Part shown: positions 28,993 through 39,037 of the stretch, piece after piece
How the letters are laid out: every line of letters begins with the position of its first letter
Position numbering within the stretch: the first letter of the stretch is position 1
Assembly (NCBI GenBank): GCA_019239425.1
Contig: JAFAZX010000028.1
Coordinates: forward strand, 1 to 64,000
DNA length: 64,000 bases
Reading direction: 5' to 3'
Origin: Acidobacteriota bacterium
GTDB taxonomy: Bacteria; Acidobacteriota; Blastocatellia; Pyrinomonadales; Pyrinomonadaceae
The notes under the pieces: generated by a model
Told to the model about the DNA's origin: nothing
The model's input: only the letters and a program-made list of their open reading frames with translations
Database searches by the model: none
Made by a program: the position numbers and the translations under genes

Positions 28993-29751
28993 ATGGGTTT
29001 AGTCGAAACACAGGCCATCGTCCTGCAGACTTATAAGCTGGCGGACGCGGACAAGATTGTCCTCTGCATGACGGAGAAATCCGGCCTCGTGCGGGGCGTC
29101 GCGCGCGGCGCGAGGCGTCTGAAGAGCAAGTTCGGCGCGAGCCTCGAACCCTTCACGCTCATACATCTGACCTTCTTCGAGAAGGAGACGCGCGAACTGG
29201 TCACGATCAAGGGCGCCGAGATCGTTAAGTCCTACTTTCAAGCGTCCGGGAGTCCAGAAGCCTTCGAAGGTCTCGTGTACATCCTGGAACTAGTGAAGGA
29301 GTTCGCCCCGCCGCACCACGCCGACGAGAGGCTCTTCAAAATGCTGCGCGCGTGCGTTGACTTCCTCGCAGGCCAGCCCGCGCGCGCGGCCTCCGTCTCG
29401 ACCTACACAGAGCTCTGGACACTCAGGTTGACAGGGTTTCTGCCGGAGTTTAAGACCTGCGGCGGTTGCGGAGTGCCCCTGGGCGAAAGCTTCCGAGGGC
29501 AGCGCTACATCTCGCACGAAGGAGTCCTATGGTGCCAGGATTGCCGGAGGGGAGGGGCGCAGCCTCTGTGCGCAGAGGCATACATGCTTCTCTCCTCTAC
29601 GCGCCAGAGAGGCCCCGCCGCTTGGTCCGAGAGTTTCGAAGAGGCTGGAGAGGAGAGCCGGCGTGTCGTCTCTGAGACGGCACGGAGGCTTGTCAGAAGG
29701 GCTTTGGAGAGGGAGCCGCGGGCCGGGAAGGCTTCCGGCGCCAAAATTTAG
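28993..29751 (+). CDS. recO: DNA repair protein RecO
   Basis: 252 residues. N-terminal OB fold (ETQAIVLQTYKLADADKIVLCMTEKSGLV ... VARGARRLKSKFGASLEPF) and a C-terminal helical domain with a zinc site (CGGCG and CQDCRRG). It loads RecA on SSB-coated DNA together with RecR in the RecFOR pathway. The residues after ~230 are basic and may be disordered. Confidence 0.94.
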   Translation: MGLVETQAIVLQTYKLADADKIVLCMTEKSGLVRGVARGARRLKSKFGASLEPFTLIHLTFFEKETRELVTIKGAEIVKSYFQASGSPEAFEGLVYILELVKEFAPPHHADERLFKMLRACVDFLAGQPARAASVSTYTELWTLRLTGFLPEFKTCGGCGVPLGESFRGQRYISHEGVLWCQDCRRGGAQPLCAEAYMLLSSTRQRGPAAWSESFEEAGEESRRVVSETARRLVRRALEREPRAGKASGAKI

Positions 29752-29766
29752 CGCGGGCGGCGAAAA

Positions 29767-32100
29767 GTGTCGAAACGGATCTTCCCTTTAAGCAGACCCT
29801 GGAGGGCCATCGACGTGTACCTCGTCGGGGCCGCGTTGCCATACGTTCTACTTTCGCTCGCGATCCTCTCCGCAATCCTACTTATACAGCAGACGGCCAA
29901 GTTTGCGGAGGTTCTGGACTCGACGGAGGCGCCGATGCGCCTGACCTTCGAGGTGGCCGCGAACATTCTGCCGAGTGTGCTCATCTTCACTCTCCCGACC
30001 TCAGTGCTCGTCGGGACTGCGACCGGCTTCGGCCAGTTGGGACAGGACAGCGAACTGGTCGCGATCCGCGCGGCAGGCGTCGGGACTCTTCGAATCATCG
30101 CGCCTCTGATGTTTCTGGGGGCGCTCATGAGCCTTCTGAACTTCTACGTGGCCTTCGAAGTCTCGCCCGTCTCCGCACAGAATTTGAGAGATATAGGACT
30201 CCAGGCGGCACTCTACAGGCTTGAATCGCCGGTCGATCCGAGGAGTTTTTACACGGGGATGCCCGGCAAGGTCGTCTACGTGCGTGAAGGGGACAAGGAG
30301 AAGGGGCTCTGGGGAAAGATTTTCATACAGTGGGAAGAGGGAGGGGCCGTGCGCCTCGTGACCGCTCGGAGCGGTAGGCTGGACTTCTCTGGGGAGCAGG
30401 CGGAGCTTGTGCTGGAGGACGCGCTTTTGACGACGCTTCCGTCGGGCGGTTTTGAGGCCTTCGCGAAAGGCGCGCACGTCACGATAGAGCGTTCGGCGAA
30501 CATGCGTCTGAGGGGCGAGGGTCTAGACCTGGGGAGGGGATCAATCACAAGGCGCATGCGCGAGCGCGAACCGGAACTCGACGAGCTGGGTTGGTCAGGT
30601 CTCCTCGAAAGGGCGCAGAACTCTAAGAAACCTTCAGACGGGAGGGAAGCGCTGATAGTTCTGCACAGAAGGCTGACACTCTCTCTGTGCCCGATCATCT
30701 TTGCCTTTTTCGGCGCGGGTCTCGGTCTAAAGGTCGTGCGCGGCGGGCGCTCGAAGGGGTTTCTGCTCTCCCTTCTGGCGATGCTTCTATACTACCTTCT
30801 CTCGCTTGCGGGGGAGCAGCTCGGGCGCGCGGGGACCGTCCCGCCCGTGATAGGCTCCTGGCTCGCAATCTTCACGGCCGTGTGTGCGGGTTTTCTGCTC
30901 CTTTTCACAAGGCGCTGGTCTTTTACGTTCCCCATCTACAGGCCCGCGTTCAGGCTTTTCAGTAAAACAGATTCCGCGGATGGCTCAGACGTGAAGGGTG
31001 GTGGGGGGCGCTATGTGGCACTGCTCGGCCTGCTCGACAAGAGCATTTTTAGCTCACTCGCAGCCAATTTTCTGCTGATCGTCTTGGGGTTGGTCTCGAT
31101 TTTTCTGATCTTCACACTTTTCGAACTGATCCGGTTCATCGCGGCACATCACACAGCGCCGATTTTGGTCGTGCGCTACATGCTCTATCTTTTGCCCTTC
31201 GCGTGCCTCGCCGTGACACCGGTCGCCGCGCTACTCTCTTCGCTCGTCACATTCGCCCTGATGCTGAGGCGAAACGAGTCGGTCGCGTGGTGGTCAAGCG
31301 GGCAGAGCGTCTACCGTTTCCTCGTCCCCTGCCTCTTCTTCTCAGCGCTTTTAGGGACGTGCGTGTGGCTCTTACAGGATAAGGTCATGCCGGAGGCCAA
31401 CCGGAGGCAGAACGCTCTGCGCGGGGTGATCAGGAGCGGGGGGGCGCAGGCGGAGGCGCAGGCGGGGCGCCGCTGGGTCGCGAGCGCCGATTCGACGCGC
31501 ATATATAATTACAGCCCGGGCCCTGGAGGGGAGCTGGCGGATGTGGTTGTCTTCAATTTCGACCGGGAGGCGCTGCATTTAGAGAGGATATACCTTGCCC
31601 CCACGGCCTCACTGGCCGAGAAGGGAGACACCTTGGATTTGCGTGAGGCGGAATTGGTAGAGTTCGGCGGGGGGGGGGTGACGTATTCGCACGAGCCCCG
31701 CGTAGCGGTCGAGGCACAGGCCTTTGAAGCTTTCAACTCTGGGCTGAGCCGCCCGATGGAGTTCAGCTATGAGGACTTAAGCGCTTACATAAAAGCGCTT
31801 AAAGAACGTGGCGTTAATGTGCTGCCTCTCGCCGTTGCGCTCCAACGCCGCCTCGTCGAGCCGTTCCTCCCTCTGGTCATGATCCTCGTAGGCTCTCCGC
31901 TCGCCTTCGTCTTCGGGCGGCGCGGGACGCTCCTCGCACTCTGCTTCGGGATAGGGGTTGGGCTGCTCTTCCTGGGCCTGATGAGTGTGGCGCAGCAGGT
32001 TGGTTCCAGCGGCCTCATTTCCACGTCGATCGCGGCTTGGTCACCGCCGGCACTCTTCTCCGCGGCCGGACTCTATATGCTTTCACGCACAAGAACCTGA
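29767..32100 (+). CDS. Fused LptF-LptG lipopolysaccharide export permease
   Basis: 777 residues, twice the length of LptF or LptG. Two complete YjgP/YjgQ permease units follow one another: residues ~10-385 and ~410-770, each with membrane helices at both ends and a periplasmic jellyroll between. In Escherichia coli LptF and LptG are separate and form the inner-membrane part of the LptB2FG extractor. Here both halves are one polypeptide; the ATPase LptB is not in the window. GTG start at 29767, 16 bases after recO. A strong terminator follows. Confidence 0.9.
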   Translation: MSKRIFPLSRPWRAIDVYLVGAALPYVLLSLAILSAILLIQQTAKFAEVLDSTEAPMRLTFEVAANILPSVLIFTLPTSVLVGTATGFGQLGQDSELVAIRAAGVGTLRIIAPLMFLGALMSLLNFYVAFEVSPVSAQNLRDIGLQAALYRLESPVDPRSFYTGMPGKVVYVREGDKEKGLWGKIFIQWEEGGAVRLVTARSGRLDFSGEQAELVLEDALLTTLPSGGFEAFAKGAHVTIERSANMRLRGEGLDLGRGSITRRMREREPELDELGWSGLLERAQNSKKPSDGREALIVLHRRLTLSLCPIIFAFFGAGLGLKVVRGGRSKGFLLSLLAMLLYYLLSLAGEQLGRAGTVPPVIGSWLAIFTAVCAGFLLLFTRRWSFTFPIYRPAFRLFSKTDSADGSDVKGGGGRYVALLGLLDKSIFSSLAANFLLIVLGLVSIFLIFTLFELIRFIAAHHTAPILVVRYMLYLLPFACLAVTPVAALLSSLVTFALMLRRNESVAWWSSGQSVYRFLVPCLFFSALLGTCVWLLQDKVMPEANRRQNALRGVIRSGGAQAEAQAGRRWVASADSTRIYNYSPGPGGELADVVVFNFDREALHLERIYLAPTASLAEKGDTLDLREAELVEFGGGGVTYSHEPRVAVEAQAFEAFNSGLSRPMEFSYEDLSAYIKALKERGVNVLPLAVALQRRLVEPFLPLVMILVGSPLAFVFGRRGTLLALCFGIGVGLLFLGLMSVAQQVGSSGLISTSIAAWSPPALFSAAGLYMLSRTRT

Positions 32101-32104
32101 TAAA

Positions 32105-32131
32105 AAAGGGGGGCCGAAACGGCCCCCCTTT
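32105..32131. terminator. Bidirectional terminator between lptFG and ahcY
   Basis: An 11-bp perfect stem (AAAGGGGGGCC at 32105-32115 with 32121-32131) and a GAAAC loop, flanked by A on the left and T on the right; works for both convergent transcripts. Confidence 0.88.
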
Positions 32132-32157
32132 CGTCGAATCCTCTGTGTTCGCGCCGA

Positions 32158-33444
<1,287 letters not shown>

Positions 33445-33458
33445 TTAGGAATTGGGGA

Positions 33459-34610
33459 CTAGATTTTGGCGGCCTCACGCAACTCCTGTGCGCGGTCTGT
33501 AAGCTCCCAGCTAAAGCCTTCTTCGTTACGGCCAAAATGCCCGTAAGCCGCCGTCTGTCTAAAAATTGGCCGCCTTAACTTGAGAGTTTCAATGATGCCT
33601 TGTGGCGTCAGCTTGAAGTGCTCACGTACCAGATTCGAGAGTTCCGCCTCGCTGATACGTCCAGTTCCGCCTGTGTCTACGAGGACTGAGACAGGCTCCG
33701 CGACTCCGATTGCATACGCCAACTGTACAAGACAGCGCTCGGCGAGCCCTGCGCCGACAATGTTCTTGGCGATGTAGCGCGCCATGTATGCTGCCGAGCG
33801 GTCTACCTTGGTCGGGTCTTTGCCGGAGAATGCGCCACCTCCGTGCGGCGCATAACCGCCGTAAGTGTCCACGATGATCTTTCTACCGGTCAGCCCTGCG
33901 TCACCCTGCGGGCCGCCGACGACAAACCGCCCTGTGGGATTTATGTGGTATTTAGTGGTTTTGTCGAGTAGTTCGCCGGGGACTGTTGCGCGTATGACCT
34001 TCTCTTCGATCTCCTCACGAAGCTGTTCATTTGTGACTTCCGGGGAGTGCTGTGTGGAGATGACGACGGCGTCGATGCGGAAAGGGCGGCCATCTCTATA
34101 TTCGACCGTAACCTGAGACTTGCCGTCGGGGCGTAGGTACGGAAGCTCTTCAGAGCGTCTGACTTCTGCGAGCCTGCGCGAAAGTTTGTGGGCGAGTTGG
34201 ATCGGGAGGGGCATCAGCTCCGCCGTCTCGTTGCATGCGAAGCCGAACATAAGCCCTTGGTCACCTGCGCCCCCCGTATCGACGCCCATAGCTATGTCCT
34301 GGGACTGTTTATCTACGGCCGTGAGGACAGCGCAAGTGTCGCAGTCGAAGCCAAATTTAGCCCGCGTGTAACCTATCTCTCTAACGGTTTCACGTGCCAC
34401 TCGCTGGAAATCGATCTGCGCGTTCGTGGTAATCTCGCCGGCAATTACGACCAGACCTGTCGTGACGAGTGTCTCGCAGGCGACGCGTCCGCTGCTATCC
34501 TCTGAAAGAACCGCGTCCAGGACTGCGTCGGAAATTTGGTCGGCTATTTTATCGGGGTGGCCTTCTGTAACGGATTCAGAGGTGAAAAGGTAACTGCCGG
34601 AGTTGCTCAA
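33459..34610 (-). CDS. metK: S-adenosylmethionine synthetase
   Basis: 383 residues. [26 protein letters not shown] and [19 protein letters not shown] are catalytic and metal-binding motifs. It makes SAM from methionine and ATP. The start is TTG (34610), with AGGAGG about ten bases before it. Upstream lies a good sigma-70 promoter (34669-34698) and only ~55 bases of leader, too short for a SAM riboswitch. First gene of a metK-ahcY unit. Confidence 0.95.
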   Translation of the reverse strand: MSNSGSYLFTSESVTEGHPDKIADQISDAVLDAVLSEDSSGRVACETLVTTGLVVIAGEITTNAQIDFQRVARETVREIGYTRAKFGFDCDTCAVLTAVDKQSQDIAMGVDTGGAGDQGLMFGFACNETAELMPLPIQLAHKLSRRLAEVRRSEELPYLRPDGKSQVTVEYRDGRPFRIDAVVISTQHSPEVTNEQLREEIEEKVIRATVPGELLDKTTKYHINPTGRFVVGGPQGDAGLTGRKIIVDTYGGYAPHGGGAFSGKDPTKVDRSAAYMARYIAKNIVGAGLAERCLVQLAYAIGVAEPVSVLVDTGGTGRISEAELSNLVREHFKLTPQGIIETLKLRRPIFRQTAAYGHFGRNEEGFSWELTDRAQELREAAKI

Positions 34611-34668
34611 TTGCTAAATGCCTCCTGTGGTCTGTTTGGAAAGAGTAGCTTAGGACAAAAGAACGCGT

Positions 34669-34698
34669 AATGTAGCAACACGTATCAGGCAATGTCAA
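34669..34698 (-). promoter_or_regulatory. Sigma-70-type promoter of metK-ahcY
   Basis: On the minus strand TTGACA (34693-34698), 18-base spacer, TACATT (34669-34674), about 55 bases before the TTG start of metK. Confidence 0.6.
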
Positions 34699-34854
34699 GG
34701 AACCGGGAGTTTTGGGCTGACTCGGATAAGTAGACATAAGATTCATTATCGGACTCAATGGTTATATGTCAACAGAGCATTTCCCTTTCTGCGCTTGCAA
34801 AATAACGGTTTCTTCTTTACAACTCTTAACGAACCTTTTCGGGTGCTTTCACAC

Positions 34855-35400
34855 ATGGTTAATAAGATCGAAAACAGCTCCAGCCGCCAGAAATTACCGT
34901 CCGGAACGGAAACTCACATCAGAAAAATTCTGTCCACACTTCCGAAAGAACATCTGAGGGGCCTTGAGCGTCTGCGTCTGGTCGATTCGATCTCTGACCC
35001 CAGACTCCGAAACACACAGGTAAAGCAGACGCATTTGCCCGGAATCTACCACCCGCGTCAAGGTTCTCAGCCGGCCTGGATTGAGATCGCGCTCGACGTT
35101 CTGCTCCCGAAAGACGCCCCTATACACAAGAGGCTTATTCCGAGGCTCTCTTTTAAAGCCAACATGGCCGCCGTAATCTTCTCGCTTGTCGGCCAGCACC
35201 ACTACCTGACTCTCAGACACTCTGTGAAGAAGGGGCAGTTAGAGTCTTCCATCAGAGCATACACGGAGAGGCATCTGAAGAATTGGAACGAGAAGGAGCA
35301 CACATTTCGTGCGCGACTTTTCAAACCGCTCCAGCCAACCTTTGAGCGTTGGGCTAAGAGCCTACAGCGGAAGGCAAAAAAAGGCGGGCAAGCGTCTTAG
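34855..35400 (+). CDS. Hypothetical protein, possibly degenerate zincin
   Basis: 181 residues from ATG 34855; upstream in-frame starts give an AT-rich extension without conserved character. The middle (AAVIFSLVGQHHYLTLRHSVKKGQLESSIRAYTERHL) resembles the active-site helix region of small metallopeptidases (FHEIGHH ... KKxxE ... YAxRHL), but the HExxH positions read SLVGQ, so zinc catalysis is unlikely. Basic C-terminus. It overlaps the end of convergent parB by four bases. Function unknown. Confidence 0.6.
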   Translation: MVNKIENSSSRQKLPSGTETHIRKILSTLPKEHLRGLERLRLVDSISDPRLRNTQVKQTHLPGIYHPRQGSQPAWIEIALDVLLPKDAPIHKRLIPRLSFKANMAAVIFSLVGQHHYLTLRHSVKKGQLESSIRAYTERHLKNWNEKEHTFRARLFKPLQPTFERWAKSLQRKAKKGGQAS

Positions 35401-36233
35401 GAATTTTCCAGTTCTCTCAAGAGCGACCTCAGAGCCTCTATAATCTCTCCCTTCTCTACGTCCGGCTTCCTGAATTTCACTTCAACTTTTACGTTAGGCG
35501 TCGGCAGATGATACTTGAAGGTAAAGGGTTTAGAGATTTCTCCCCCCCCCTCCTTGAGCCTCCGTTCTCGAATTAAAGCTCGCGCCTCGTCCCGCGTAAA
35601 ATCCCTATTGGCAAGCGCGTTTATCGTCTCGCGCATAGAACCCGTGTCCGGTTGCCTGACGATCTGCAAGAGCAGAGACTTGACGTTGATGTCGGCGCGC
35701 CGACATTCCTCACGTATCTCCTCAGGTATCGCAGCCAGCGAGATGGCTTCCGTTACGGTCGTACGGCTCTTCCCTACCTTCTTCGAGACCTCTTCGTGCG
35801 TATATCCGTAACGATGGCAGAGGGCTGCAAGCCCGTCAGCCTCCTCCCACGGAGTCAAATCCTTCCTCTGCATGTTCTCTATAAGTGCGATCTCTGCGAC
35901 GGCAGCCTCATCCACATCCATCTCGATACAAGGCACTTCTCTAAGACCCGCCGCACAAGCAGCTCGCCATCTGCGCTCACCCGCAATGATCATCCAACGC
36001 CCCTTCTGCTGTGTCGGCTTGACCAGAAGCGGCTCCAAGACCCCTTTCTCCTTGACAGAGGTTGTCAACTCGGTCAGGTCTCCGACTTCCACGCGTGGCT
36101 GCTCCGGGTTAGGATCGAGCGCCTCCACAGAGATCAGGCGGCCGATGGTTGTGGGGCTCTGGCTCGAAAGTTCCTCCACGTAATGCGCATCGTGCCTCAT
36201 GCGTATTCCCGCTGGGAGTCCTCTTCTAGACAC
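35397..36233 (-). CDS. parB: ParB/Spo0J chromosome partitioning protein
   Basis: 278 residues. N-terminal ParB CTPase domain (NPEQPRVEVGDLTELTTSVKEKGVLEPLLVKP, GERRWRAACAAGL, ENMQRKDLTPWEEADGL) and a helix-turn-helix KorB-type region (YTHEEVSKKVGKSRTTVTEAISLAAIP). It binds parS and spreads as a CTP-dependent clamp. The GTG start overlaps the parA stop by eight bases, so the two are translated as a unit. No mnmG/rsmG genes, common oriC neighbours of parAB, are in the window. Confidence 0.93.
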   Translation of the reverse strand: MSRRGLPAGIRMRHDAHYVEELSSQSPTTIGRLISVEALDPNPEQPRVEVGDLTELTTSVKEKGVLEPLLVKPTQQKGRWMIIAGERRWRAACAAGLREVPCIEMDVDEAAVAEIALIENMQRKDLTPWEEADGLAALCHRYGYTHEEVSKKVGKSRTTVTEAISLAAIPEEIREECRRADINVKSLLLQIVRQPDTGSMRETINALANRDFTRDEARALIRERRLKEGGGEISKPFTFKYHLPTPNVKVEVKFRKPDVEKGEIIEALRSLLRELENS

Positions 36234-36987
36234 GTTGCATCACCTCTTCACAAAGTTTTGAGTATTCGCTGGCCCCTGTCGACTGCGGCGCAAACGTAAA
36301 GATTGATTCCTTATACGCCGGGGCCTCTTCAAGACGCACACTCTTGGTGATAACCGTCTCGAAAACCTGCTGCCCGAACACGCTCCGGATCTGTTCGTAC
36401 ACCTCCCTCGCAAGGGTTGTGCGCTTATCAAAAAGGGTCACGAGCACCCCCAGCACGCGCAGATTCGGGTTCGGACGTGCCTTAACCTTCTCGATCGTCT
36501 CCAAAAGATCGTCAGTACCCTCAAGCGCATAGAACGAAGACTGTATAGGGATCAAGACGTGCGTGGAGGCTACCAAGGCATTAACCGTTATCAGTCCCAG
36601 GGTTGGCGGGGTGTCGATGAAAACCACGTCGTAACGTCCCGCGACCCGTTCGAGACGATCCTTCAGCCGAAAGGGTGCGTCGAAATCGCCTACAAGTTTC
36701 GACTCAAGCTTCGCCAGACTTATCCTCGCAGGGATTATCTCCAATCCCCCGACGACCGTCTGATACGTGTAGGAGGATAAATCCTCCTGCCCGTCAACCA
36801 TCAGCTCGTAAGCCGAAGCGCCTATCGAGCGAGGATCCAGGAAAGAGATGGAGCTGTTGCCCTGCGGGTCTAGATCGAGCAGGAGCACGCGCTTTCCACG
36901 TTGTGCGAATGCGGCGGCGAGGTTGATCGCGGTCGTGGTCTTTCCGACCCCGCCCTTCTGATTGGCTATTGCGATGACGGTGCTCAA
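36226..36987 (-). CDS. parA: ParA/Soj partitioning ATPase
   Basis: 253 residues from a TTG at 36987, just before STVIAIANQKGGVGKTTTAINLA, the deviant Walker A of MinD/ParA ATPases. LLLDLDPQGNSS and FIDTPPTLGLITVNAL complete the nucleotide site. A longer in-frame GTG start at 37062 would run back into the upstream gene and is rejected. It drives segregation of ParB-parS complexes. Confidence 0.93.
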   Translation of the reverse strand: MSTVIAIANQKGGVGKTTTAINLAAAFAQRGKRVLLLDLDPQGNSSISFLDPRSIGASAYELMVDGQEDLSSYTYQTVVGGLEIIPARISLAKLESKLVGDFDAPFRLKDRLERVAGRYDVVFIDTPPTLGLITVNALVASTHVLIPIQSSFYALEGTDDLLETIEKVKARPNPNLRVLGVLVTLFDKRTTLAREVYEQIRSVFGQQVFETVITKSVRLEEAPAYKESIFTFAPQSTGASEYSKLCEEVMQRV

Positions 36988-37019
36988 ATGAAGATTGTCC
37001 CGGTCAGAAGATTTAAGAT

Positions 37020-37505
37020 CTACATCGGCAGGTCGCCCGCCTCGCCGATTACATCGGGCCACTCATCTTCGGAGCCCGAAACGCTCTCCTCTTCTTCGCT
37101 CGCGACAGTATTCCGTGAGGCCTTTATCACCTCTTCGTTTACAAAGATCGGGCAATCGACACGCAGGGCCAAGGCGATCGCGTCCGAGGGCCTCGCGTCA
37201 ATCATCACGGAATCGCCTCCACGGTCTTTCATGTTTATCGTGGCGAAGAAGGTGTTATCACGCAGTTCCGTCACGACCACGCGCTCGACGCTCGCGCCCA
37301 TCTCCAAAATGACATTACGCAACAGGTCGTGCGTCATGGGCCTCTGCGGGGATATCTTCTCTATTTCGAGCGCGATGGCGTTCGCTTCATATGCCCCCAC
37401 CCAGATGGGTAACATCGTCTCGCTATTAATGTCTTTGAGAATGATGATCGGCGTCCCGCTACTCGGGTCCATCATTAAACCTCTTATTTTAACTTCAATT
37501 TCCAT
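37020..37505 (-). CDS. Bifunctional nuclease family protein (DUF151)
   Basis: 161 residues. DUF151/BFN domain: LPIWVGAYEANAIALEIE and IDARPSDAIALALRVDCPIFV are hallmark. Plant and Thermotoga homologues show weak DNase/RNase activity; bacterial role otherwise unclear. An acidic C-terminal tail (EEEESVSGSEDE) is present. AGAGG lies five bases before ATG 37505. It stands 32 bases upstream of parA. Confidence 0.9.
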   Translation of the reverse strand: MEIEVKIRGLMMDPSSGTPIIILKDINSETMLPIWVGAYEANAIALEIEKISPQRPMTHDLLRNVILEMGASVERVVVTELRDNTFFATINMKDRGGDSVMIDARPSDAIALALRVDCPIFVNEEVIKASRNTVASEEEESVSGSEDEWPDVIGEAGDLPM

Positions 37506-37532
37506 AAAAACCTCTACTTGCCGAACAAACAT

Positions 37533-38867
37533 CTACACTAGCTGCCCAAAGAGGCTGTGCGCTTTCGCCTCCGTTACGTGTACCTTCACTACTTTTCCGA
37601 TAACTTCCTTATCCGCCCTGAAATTGACGACTTTTTGACAGGTCGTATGTCCGGTAAGATCGCTTTGCGACCTTGCGCTGAAGCCTTCAGCCAAGACTTC
37701 GACTTTTCTACCAACATATTCCATGTAAATCTTACTCTGGATTGACATTTGGAGGCTTTCTAAAGCGAGAAATCGTCTGGCCTTTTCGTCCGGAGAAACG
37801 TCGTCGTCCAATTTGGCGGCCGGCGTGCCGCGTCTTTTCGAATACTTAAAGATGTATAGACCGTGAAACTCACTCTTTTCGGTAAGCCTCAGAGTATCTT
37901 CAAATTCTTCTTTCGACTCGCCTGGGAAGCCTACAATCACGTCACTCGTGAGCGAGATTGCCCTACGTGAATTTTTGATAGTCTCGACCTTCTCTAAATA
38001 ATCTTCGACTTTGTGCCCCCTGCGCATCGCACGCAAGACTCGATTATTTCCGGACTGCACGGGCAGGTGCACCCAGTTACAAAGATTTTCATGCTCTTCC
38101 ATTGCCTCGACGATGTCCGCATGAAAATCCCTGGGGAAAGATGTCGTAAATTTTATACGCGGGATACCCTCGGAAGCGACTGCACGGAGTAGTCTGGAAA
38201 AAGGTGTGGCCCCGGAAAATCCCTCCAATCCCTTCTCAGATTTCGGCCGATAACTGTTAACATTCTGACCTATTAACTGTATCTCCTGAAAACCTGCAGC
38301 CCAGAGTTTTTGGACCTCCTCAACGATCTCAAAGGCCTGGCGACTCCGCTCGCGTCCGCGCGAATACGGTACAATACAATAGGTACAGAACTTATTGCAC
38401 CCTTCGATAATCGGGACGAAAGCGACGTGTCTGGAGTGACGTAAGGCCGTTGGGATCTCGAAACCAGCCCACTCCTCGCGCTCTCCAAGGTCAAGCACAC
38501 GAGTCTCCCCACCCCTCACACGCTCCAGAAGGCTCGGAATCCTTTCCGTCGCTCCCGTTCCTGCCACGAGTTGGACCGTCGTCGAGCTGTTAAAAATGGC
38601 CTCACCTTCGAGTTGTGCCACGCAACCCATGACGCCGACCAAGGGCTGTCTCTCGGCCCTCTGATGCTTGATCTGGCCCACCCTCTGAAAAACTTTCTGC
38701 TCGGCTTTTTCACGAATCGAACAGGTGTTGAGAAGGATGACGTCGGCGGAATCGGCTGCGTCCGTTAATTCGAACCCGCTGTCGAGTAGCTTTGCGGCCA
38801 CCCTCTCCGAATCAGACACATTCATCTGACAGCCGAAAGTCTCAATGTGGACGCTCAACTTGCTCAT
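37533..38867 (-). CDS. miaB: tRNA-2-methylthio-N6-dimethylallyladenosine synthase
   Basis: 444 residues. UPF0004 domain with three Cys for the auxiliary cluster (TFGCQMN, LNTCSIREKA, MGCVAQ), radical SAM core (CNKFCTYCIVPYSRGRERS) and C-terminal TRAM domain. It adds a methylthio group to position 37 of tRNAs reading U-starting codons. In the lower-GC part of the window. Confidence 0.94.
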   Translation of the reverse strand: MSKLSVHIETFGCQMNVSDSERVAAKLLDSGFELTDAADSADVILLNTCSIREKAEQKVFQRVGQIKHQRAERQPLVGVMGCVAQLEGEAIFNSSTTVQLVAGTGATERIPSLLERVRGGETRVLDLGEREEWAGFEIPTALRHSRHVAFVPIIEGCNKFCTYCIVPYSRGRERSRQAFEIVEEVQKLWAAGFQEIQLIGQNVNSYRPKSEKGLEGFSGATPFSRLLRAVASEGIPRIKFTTSFPRDFHADIVEAMEEHENLCNWVHLPVQSGNNRVLRAMRRGHKVEDYLEKVETIKNSRRAISLTSDVIVGFPGESKEEFEDTLRLTEKSEFHGLYIFKYSKRRGTPAAKLDDDVSPDEKARRFLALESLQMSIQSKIYMEYVGRKVEVLAEGFSARSQSDLTGHTTCQKVVNFRADKEVIGKVVKVHVTEAKAHSLFGQLV

Positions 38868-38972
38868 TTATAAATAACCCTCTGCCTTCAGTTTATCAGA
38901 ATTTATGGGGGCAAGGAGATAAAGTTCGGCCAATACTCTTACAAAGCCTTGTAACTCTTTCGCCGTCCGCAA

Positions 38973-39025
38973 CGCTTAAGTGATTAAGCCCTTTCTTATT
39001 AAGAAAGGGCTTAATCACTTAAGCG
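38973..39025. terminator. Perfect 25-bp hairpin between guaA and miaB
   Basis: Arms 38973-38997 and 39001-39025 are exact reverse complements with a 3-nt loop. The core (AAGCCCTTTCTT) is not heptad-periodic. It lies 13 bases beyond the guaA stop and probably ends its transcript, although no long T-run follows. Confidence 0.75.
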
Positions 39026-39037
39026 CCATTGTCTACC

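Noticed and set aside
34611..34668. SAM or SAH riboswitch before metK-ahcY
   Set aside because: The leader from the predicted start point is only about 50 bases and lacks the conserved helices.
34766..34957. Short ORF beginning ATG 34766
   Set aside because: Different frame from the real gene at 34855, AT-rich leader, no signal.
36988..37062. Longer ParA starting at GTG 37062
   Set aside because: The extension overlaps the upstream gene and has no family character; TTG 36987 is just before the Walker motif.
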